In this document: in pieces, positions 58,772 through 64,000 of the stretch
Position numbering within the stretch: the stretch's first letter is position 1
Layout: the number at the start of each line of letters is the position of its first letter
Assembly: GCA_943370355.1 (NCBI GenBank)
Contig: CALRQP020000009.1
Span: forward strand, 62,001-126,000
Direction of reading: 5' to 3'
DNA from: JADCGM01 sp943370355
GTDB taxonomy: Bacteria; Pseudomonadota; Alphaproteobacteria; Sphingomonadales; Sphingomonadaceae
DNA length: 64,000 bases
Program-made: the position numbers and the translations under genes
The notes under the pieces: model-generated
Databases searched by the model: none
Seen by the model: only the letters and a program-made list of their open reading frames with translations
What the model was told of the DNA's origin: nothing

Positions 58772-60778
58772 ATGAAGATTTCGCGAGCGATCGGTGCAGC
58801 AGCCTCTGCAATGCTGGTGCTCACGTCGTGCGGCGGCGGCGGAACCAGCACGTCGCCGGCTGCCAATCCTGTCGTGACGCCGAGCGCGGTTGGCGTCTTT
58901 GTCCAACCGGCGCAGGTTGCGCTGACGTCCGCCGAGGTCGGCCAGATCATCGCCCAGGCTGTCGAGGAGGCCGCCGCGCGCAACAAGCCGGCGATCATTG
59001 CGGTGACCGACCGCGTCGGGAACGTGCTCGCCGTGTTCAAGATGAACGGCGCGCCCGTCGCGGCGACGCTGCGCGGCGTGGACACGACGAAATTTCCCGG
59101 CACGTTGAACACCGACTTTCAGGGTGTCGTCGCGCCCGCGACGCTCGCGGCAATCTCGAAAGCCATCACCGGTGCCTATCTGTCGTCCGGCGGCAACGCC
59201 TTCTCGACCCGCACGGCGAGCCAGATCGTCCAGGAGCATTTCCCGCCGAGCGAACTGACGCCCGGCCTCGAAAGCGGTCCGCTGTTCGGCGTGCAGTTCA
59301 GCCAGCTGCCCTGTTCCGACCTGTCGCGCCGCTTTGTAACCACCGCAACCCCCGACGCGATGATCGGCCCCAAGCGCGCCCCGCTCGGGCTCGCCGCCGA
59401 CCCGGGTGGCCTGCCGCTCTACAAGAATGGCGTGGTGGTCGGCGGCATCGGCGTGATGGCCGATGGCGATTACGGCCTCGATACCGAAGTTCGCGATGTC
59501 GATATCGACGATGAGGAACTGATCGCGGTTGCCGGCTCTACCGGCTTTGCCGCACCTACCGAAATCCGCGCCGAACGCGTTTCGGTCGACGGCTCGACGC
59601 TGCGCTACATCGATCAGGACACGCCTGCGCTGCGCAGCAATCCGGCGACGGCGCGCAGCTTTGCAACGATCAGTGCCTCGCTTGGCAGCCTTCAGGCGAT
59701 CACCGGCTACTTCACCGCGACCACGCCGCTCGCTGGCACGCCCTATGGCACCGAAGCCTCGGGCATCCGCAAGGCAACCACGGCGGAATTCGACAATCCC
59801 GACGCCTACATATTGTCGGACGGCTCGGGCGCAAACCGCTATCCCATCCGTGCCGGTACCGACGCCGGCGATGTCGCTGCACCGCTCACGGCGGCCGAAA
59901 CCAAGGCGCTACTCGAAGAGGCGTTCAAGATCATGGCGCGCGCGCGTGCACAGATCCGTCAGCCGCTCGACAGCCGGGCGCAGGTATCGATCACCGTGAC
60001 CGATACGCGGGGCTCGATCCTCGGTCTTGTACGCTCGCCCGATGCGCCGATCTTCGGGATCGACGTCGCGGTGCAAAAGGCACGCACGGTGGCTTTGCTT
60101 TCAGGTCCGCGAGCCGCGTCCGATCTTGGCGGCGCGACGCGTGCGAATGGCTCCACCCCCGACACCAACGTTCGCGCCTTTGTTGCCCGCTTCCAGGCGT
60201 TCATTGCAGGCGCACAGGGTGCGCTGACCGGTGCCGTCGCGTTCGGGGACCGGTCTGTCGGCAATCTGGCCCGGCCCTATTATCCCGACGGCGAAGTCGG
60301 TCGTCCGAACGGCCCGCTGTCGCGGCCCATCGCGCAATTCAGCCCATTTTCCACGGGACTTCAGTCGGCGCTGCTCGTCGACAACGTCCTGCAGCATGCA
60401 AATTATGTCGCGACCGGTGGTGCAACCGCCGACACCCGCGCGCGCTGCACGTTCCTGCCTGACGCGACTCCGGGCCAGAACCGGCTGCAGAACGGCCTTC
60501 AGATCTTTGCCGGTGCGGTCCCCGTCTATCGCGGCAACACGCTCGTGGGCGCGGTTGGCGTGTCCGGCGACGGTATCGACCAGGACGACATGATCTCCTT
60601 CCTCGGCACCAATAACGCCAGCGTCCGCCTGAGCGGCAGCATCACCAACGCGCCCCCGGCGATTCGCGCCGATCAGGTGGTTATTCCCGTCGGCGATGGC
60701 GCGCGGTTGCGCTACGTCAGTTGTCCGTTCGCGCCATTCCTCGACACCAACGCGAATAACGTCTGCCAGGGGCTCTAA
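58772..60778 (+). CDS. lipoprotein with two GlcG/HbpS-type heme-binding domains
   Basis: A 668-residue lipoprotein. The lipobox 'MLVLTSCGGGG' gives Cys20. Two copies of the GlcG/HbpS fold follow: domain 1 begins 'LTSAEVGQIIAQAVEEAAARNK' and 'IIAVTDRVGNVLAVFKMNGAP' (about 48-95), and domain 2 begins 'LTAAETKALLEEAFKIMARARA' and 'SITVTDTRGSILGLVRSPDAP' (about 370-425). Long loops join them. HbpS binds heme and iron in other bacteria; the duplicated lipid-anchored form is less common. ATG 58772 is the only start giving a signal peptide. It stands alone between the TetR gene and the AI-2E-type gene. Confidence 0.88.
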   Translation: MKISRAIGAAASAMLVLTSCGGGGTSTSPAANPVVTPSAVGVFVQPAQVALTSAEVGQIIAQAVEEAAARNKPAIIAVTDRVGNVLAVFKMNGAPVAATLRGVDTTKFPGTLNTDFQGVVAPATLAAISKAITGAYLSSGGNAFSTRTASQIVQEHFPPSELTPGLESGPLFGVQFSQLPCSDLSRRFVTTATPDAMIGPKRAPLGLAADPGGLPLYKNGVVVGGIGVMADGDYGLDTEVRDVDIDDEELIAVAGSTGFAAPTEIRAERVSVDGSTLRYIDQDTPALRSNPATARSFATISASLGSLQAITGYFTATTPLAGTPYGTEASGIRKATTAEFDNPDAYILSDGSGANRYPIRAGTDAGDVAAPLTAAETKALLEEAFKIMARARAQIRQPLDSRAQVSITVTDTRGSILGLVRSPDAPIFGIDVAVQKARTVALLSGPRAASDLGGATRANGSTPDTNVRAFVARFQAFIAGAQGALTGAVAFGDRSVGNLARPYYPDGEVGRPNGPLSRPIAQFSPFSTGLQSALLVDNVLQHANYVATGGATADTRARCTFLPDATPGQNRLQNGLQIFAGAVPVYRGNTLVGAVGVSGDGIDQDDMISFLGTNNASVRLSGSITNAPPAIRADQVVIPVGDGARLRYVSCPFAPFLDTNANNVCQGL

Positions 60779-60809
60779 TCGCAGCTCGACCGAGGGAACC
60801 CATCGGCAG

Positions 60810-60832
60810 GCGAAATGTCATAAATGTTTCGC
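60810..60832. repeat. GCGAAA-N11-TTTCGC inverted repeat
   Basis: A perfect 6-base inverted repeat around 11 bases, located 31 bases past the stop of the heme-binding lipoprotein gene and ahead of the AI-2E-type gene. It could be an operator or part of a 3' structure; a U-tract is absent. Confidence 0.3.
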
Positions 60833-60881
60833 GGCCTTGGCTTTTCCACGGACGCATATGAGAATTCGGATGTCTCGCCGG

Positions 60882-60911
60882 TTGCGGAGGGAACGGCGTC
60901 GCGCCTAGTCT
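60882..60911 (+). promoter_or_regulatory. candidate promoter of a leaderless AI-2E-type gene
   Basis: A -35-like TTGCGG (60882-60887), an 18-base spacer and a -10-like TAGTCT (60906-60911) end five bases before the ATG at 60917. If used, transcription would start at or near the A of the ATG, giving a leaderless mRNA. The same GCCTAGTCTG string is seen ahead of phaB. Confidence 0.35.
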
Positions 60912-60916
60912 GGACT

Positions 60917-62785
60917 ATGGCCCAACAATCGGACTCAATAGCGCGCTCGCCAACTCCACCGCCCGAACAGGTCCCCCCTGCGGAAATCCCCGGGCTGTCG
61001 GGGCTGCTATCGCTCGCGACCGGCGTTGTCGTCGTCGCCGCGCTCTATCTTGGCCGCGCCGTGCTCGTGCCGATCATGCTTGCAGTGCTGCTGTCGTTCG
61101 TGCTGGCGCCGCTGGTGTCGGCCCTGCGGTTTCTGCGCATTCCCAAGGTGCCCTCGGCCCTGCTCGCCGTCGCGGTCGCGCTTGGGGTGATTGCGGCCGC
61201 AGGCAGCGTCATCGGTTCGCAAGCCGCCAGCCTCGCAGCTGACGTTCCAACCTACGTCAAGCAGCTGCAGCACAAGGCCGACGGCCTGCGCTCCTCGACG
61301 ATCGGCCACCTGCCCGAGACGATCGGACGCGTCGCCAATCAGTTCCGGCATGCCGCCGGCCTGGACCCTTCGACCGAGCGGCGCAGTGTTCGGTCGGCGT
61401 CTGCGGCCAAGCCGCTGCCGGTCGAGGTTTACGAACCAACACCCGGATCGCTCGAGGTGGCGCGGCGCGTTCTCGCGCCGGTGATCAAGCCGCTCGAAAC
61501 GACGATCATCGTGCTGATCGTCGCGATCTTCATCCTCTCCCAGCGCGAGGATTTGCGGAACCGGATCATCCGACTGTTCGGCTCGTCCGACCTGCACCGC
61601 ACGACGATCGCGATGGACGAGGCGGGAGCGCGGCTGTCGCGCTATTTCCTGACGCAGTTTCTGCTCAACACCCTGTTTGGTACGGTGATCGGCGGCGGGC
61701 TGTTCTGGCTTGGGATCCCGAGCCCCTGGCTCTGGGGCATCCTCGCCGGGCTGCTGCGCTTCGTACCCTATATCGGTGCTTTCCTGTCGGCGGTGCCGCC
61801 GCTTCTGCTTGCGGCCGCCGTCGATCCCGGCTGGACGCTGGCGATCTGGACCGCCGCGCTGTTCATGATCTCCGAATTGCTCATGGGCTATGGCGTCGAG
61901 CCGCTCGTCTATGGCCATTCAACCGGCCTGTCGCCGATGTCGGTCATCGTCGCCGCGATCTTCTGGGCGTGGCTCTGGGGGCCGATCGGTCTTATTCTGT
62001 CGACGCCGCTGACGCTCTGCCTCGTCATCCTTGGCCGACATGTGAAGCGGCTGGAGTTTCTCGACGTGTTGCTCGGCGACAAGCCGGCGCTGTCACCCGT
62101 CGAAAGCTTCTACCAACGCATGCTGGCCGGCGATCCCGACGAGGTGCTCGAGCAGGCCGAAATGCTGCTGCGGGACCGGCCGCTCGCCAGCTATTATGAC
62201 GAGGTCGCGGTTCCTGCCATGGCGCTCGCGGCTGCGGATGCGGCGCGCAAGGTGCTGACGTCGAAGCAATTGGAAAGCGTTGCCGAGGCGGTCGGAACCC
62301 TGATCGAGGATCTCGAGCCGCACCGGGATCCCACGACCGGCAAGGCGCCCGACGATTGGGCCGATGACGGCGCAGTCCTGTGTATCGCCGGGCGCGGCAT
62401 CCTGTGCGGGTCGGTTGCGGGTATGACGGCGCAGTTGCTGAAGAAGCGCGGCTTCGGCGTCCGGGTTGTCGGCCACGGCGACGTGTCCCGTGAACGGGTC
62501 GGCTCTTTCGACCCGGCCGGTGCCCGGCTCGCATTGCTCTGCCAATTGTCCGCTGGTCCGGACCAGCCAGGCCTGCGCCTGCTGGTTCGCAGGCTTCAGG
62601 AACGATTGGGTCAGGTGCCACTGACGGTCGGCCTCTGGTCAGGCGGCGACTCGAGCGATGTCGGCGCGGTCCATATCGCGTCGACACTCACCGATTTCGT
62701 CGAAACGGCGATGAACGAGGCTGCCGTGTCGTCGCTGGCGGCTCAGGCGGAGGCAGCACTCGCAGGGCGTCCGACGCCCGTGTAG
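60917..62785 (+). CDS. AI-2E/PerM-family membrane protein with long C-terminal extension
   Basis: A 622-residue membrane protein. Residues 1-380 hold the AI-2E transporter-like domain with about seven or eight helices ('LVPIMLAVLLSFVLAPLVSAL', 'IIVLIVAIFILSQREDLRNRI', 'FLTQFLLNTLFGTVIGGGLFWLG', 'LRFVPYIGAFLSAVPPLLLAAA', 'FWAWLWGPIGLILSTPLTLC'). Residues 390-622 form a cytoplasmic extension ('AEMLLRDRPLASYYDEVAVPA', 'GRGILCGSVAGMTAQLLKKRG') absent from short members. ATG 60917 is chosen over ATG 60824, whose extra residues are atypical. It may export a small signal or act as an ion antiporter; the role is unknown. Its 3' end overlaps the convergent ugd gene by 43 bases. Confidence 0.87.
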   Translation: MAQQSDSIARSPTPPPEQVPPAEIPGLSGLLSLATGVVVVAALYLGRAVLVPIMLAVLLSFVLAPLVSALRFLRIPKVPSALLAVAVALGVIAAAGSVIGSQAASLAADVPTYVKQLQHKADGLRSSTIGHLPETIGRVANQFRHAAGLDPSTERRSVRSASAAKPLPVEVYEPTPGSLEVARRVLAPVIKPLETTIIVLIVAIFILSQREDLRNRIIRLFGSSDLHRTTIAMDEAGARLSRYFLTQFLLNTLFGTVIGGGLFWLGIPSPWLWGILAGLLRFVPYIGAFLSAVPPLLLAAAVDPGWTLAIWTAALFMISELLMGYGVEPLVYGHSTGLSPMSVIVAAIFWAWLWGPIGLILSTPLTLCLVILGRHVKRLEFLDVLLGDKPALSPVESFYQRMLAGDPDEVLEQAEMLLRDRPLASYYDEVAVPAMALAAADAARKVLTSKQLESVAEAVGTLIEDLEPHRDPTTGKAPDDWADDGAVLCIAGRGILCGSVAGMTAQLLKKRGFGVRVVGHGDVSRERVGSFDPAGARLALLCQLSAGPDQPGLRLLVRRLQERLGQVPLTVGLWSGGDSSDVGAVHIASTLTDFVETAMNEAAVSSLAAQAEAALAGRPTPV

Positions 62786-64000
62786 CGGAACCCTCGGCGG
62801 GCCATATCATCGGGGCGGTAGATATTGCGCAGGTCGACGACGACCGGCTCGGTCAGCGCCGCCTTGATCCGTTCGAGATCGAGCGCCCGGAACGCGTCCC
62901 ATTCGGTCACGATGACCAGCGCGTCGGCACCCGCGGCTGCGGCATAGGCATCGGCGGCATAGGCGACATTTTCGAGAATCTCGGCTGCCGCGGTCATACC
63001 TTCCGGATCATAGGCGCGAACCGAGACACCGGCATCCTGCAAGGCGCGAACCAGATCGATCGCCGGCGAATCGCGCATGTCATCAGTGTTCGGCTTGAAG
63101 GTCAGTCCGAGCACGGCAACGGTCTTGCCGCGCGCTTCGCCGCCGAGCGCTGCGAACACCTTCTTCGCCATCGCGCGCTTGCGGACATCATTCCCCGCAG
63201 CAACCGTCTCGACGATCCGCATCGGCGTGCCCGCATCTTGCGCCGTCTTCACCAGCGCGAGCGTATCCTTCGGAAAACAGGAGCCGCCATAGCCCGGACC
63301 CGGATTCAGGAACTTCGGCCCGATGCGCTTGTCGAGGCCAATACCGCGCGCCACTTCCTGCGCATCCGCACCTACTGCTTCGCACAGATCGGCGATTTCG
63401 TTGATGAAGGCGATCTTGGTCGCCAGAAAGGCATTGGCGGCATATTTCGTCAGCTCGGCCGTGCGGCGCGAGGTAAACAGCAACGGTGCCTCATTGAGCG
63501 ACAGCGGCCGGTAGATCTCCCGCAGCACCGCCGTCGCGCGCGCATCATCCGTGCCAATGACCACGCGATCGGGGCGCTTGAAATCGCCGATCGCTGCGCC
63601 TTCGCGCAAGAATTCGGGGTTCGACACAACCGCGAAATCGGCATCGGGCCGCGCTTCGCGGATCGTGCGCTCGACATCGTCACCCGTGCCGACCGGAACC
63701 GTCGATTTCGTGACAATGACCGTGAAGCCGTTGAGCGCCGCCGCGATATCGCGGGCGGCCTGGTGAACGTAACTGAGATCGGCATGGCCGTCGCCACGCC
63801 GCGACGGCGTACCAACCGCGATGAAGACCGCATCGGCGGCAGCAACGGCCGAGGCGAGATCGGTCGTGAAGCTAAGCCGCCCCGCCCGGACATTGGACGC
63901 GACCAGGTCGGAAAGTCCGGGCTCGTAGATCGGCATGATGCCATCATCGAGGCGGGCGATCTTTCCCGCATCGAGATCCACGCACGCCACGTCATGGCCG
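62743..64000 (-). CDS. ugd: UDP-glucose/GDP-mannose 6-dehydrogenase (partial at window edge)
   Basis: A 5'-truncated gene; at least 418 residues lie in the window and the frame stays open to base 64000. The visible start 'GHDVACVDLDAGKIARLDDG' lacks only the first NAD-loop residues. Diagnostic motifs are 'IPIYEPGL'-like 'MPIYEPGLSDLV', 'VIVTKSTVPVGTGDDVE', 'SNPEFLREGAAIGDFKRPDRVV', the catalytic Cys in 'GYGGSCFPKDTLALVK' and 'VLGLTFKPNTDDMRDSPAIDLV'. It oxidises UDP-glucose to UDP-glucuronate for surface polysaccharide. It converges with the AI-2E-type gene and overlaps its 3' end. Confidence 0.95.
   Translation of the reverse strand, partial: GHDVACVDLDAGKIARLDDGIMPIYEPGLSDLVASNVRAGRLSFTTDLASAVAAADAVFIAVGTPSRRGDGHADLSYVHQAARDIAAALNGFTVIVTKSTVPVGTGDDVERTIREARPDADFAVVSNPEFLREGAAIGDFKRPDRVVIGTDDARATAVLREIYRPLSLNEAPLLFTSRRTAELTKYAANAFLATKIAFINEIADLCEAVGADAQEVARGIGLDKRIGPKFLNPGPGYGGSCFPKDTLALVKTAQDAGTPMRIVETVAAGNDVRKRAMAKKVFAALGGEARGKTVAVLGLTFKPNTDDMRDSPAIDLVRALQDAGVSVRAYDPEGMTAAAEILENVAYAADAYAAAAGADALVIVTEWDAFRALDLERIKAALTEPVVVDLRNIYRPDDMARRGFRYTGVGRPASAASA

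Noticed and set aside
1..64000. tRNA, rRNA, CRISPR, IS or phage integrase
   Set aside because: No cloverleaf-type stretch, no regularly spaced repeats and no transposase or integrase motif were recognised by reading. A dedicated tRNA and IS search was not possible here.

Overview
The window is GC-rich, densely packed chromosomal DNA from an alphaproteobacterium, most likely a member of the Sphingomonadales. This is judged from gene content and style: GTG/TTG starts, many ATGA overlaps, a Fiu-like TonB receptor operon with a Sel1/PKHD/PepSY tail, a phaB gene, a C-minus type L36 and a helix-turn-helix/DUF4019 regulator. No rRNA, tRNA, CRISPR array, insertion sequence or phage module was seen. 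No stretch longer than 300 bases lacks a gene.

Layout. 1-5.1 kb: an ArsR-type regulator, then a leftward iron-uptake operon (TonB receptor, Sel1 protein, PKHD hydroxylase, PepSY protein) behind two Fur-like palindromes. 5.1-9.96 kb: phaB, two small genes, a membrane one-component regulator, purE-purK and gpmA. 10.0-17.0 kb: an orphan membrane protein, GNAT acetyltransferase, M14 carboxypeptidase, DUF4136 lipoprotein, galE, a metallophosphoesterase, rpmJ and a HAD phosphatase. 17.0-22.3 kb: CHAP protein, GT4 glycosyltransferase, alpha/beta hydrolase, MarR regulator and an exported M28 peptidase.

22.3-26.2 kb holds a tight leftward operon of two DUF4331-type exported proteins, a membrane-anchored TPR protein and a HupE/UreJ-like membrane protein; its role is unknown. 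26.3-29.8 kb is an Mla-type lipid transport operon (permease, ATPase, MCE protein, lipoprotein). 29.9-35.7 kb carries a nucleotidyltransferase/HAD pair, a MscS channel fused to a cyclic-nucleotide-binding domain, a MAPEG protein, a YaiI-family protein and prfC. A decayed copy of the yaiI 3' end lies on the far side of the MAPEG gene.

36.3-44.5 kb is a nine-gene type IV secretion operon (virB1, 2, 3, 4, 6, 8, 9, 10, 11) with touching or overlapping genes. virB5, virB7, virD4 and a relaxase are absent from the window. A 652-residue lipoprotein of unknown function abuts it. 46.6-51.9 kb: a DEAD-box helicase, a patatin/NDH-2 pair and glutaminase. 52.0-58.7 kb looks like an accessory catabolic block (haloalkane dehalogenase, DUF1330, beta-propeller, GST-like, nitronate monooxygenase-like, metallo-beta-lactamase fold, DUF4345, TetR). 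The window ends with a two-domain heme-binding-type lipoprotein, a long AI-2E family membrane protein and a UDP-glucose/GDP-mannose dehydrogenase cut by the window edge.

Most likely candidates for undescribed biology are the DUF4331-TPR-HupE operon, with its split and apparently permuted DUF4331 module, and the minimal virB operon. The REPIN-like palindrome pairs and the yaiI remnant are secondary structural observations.
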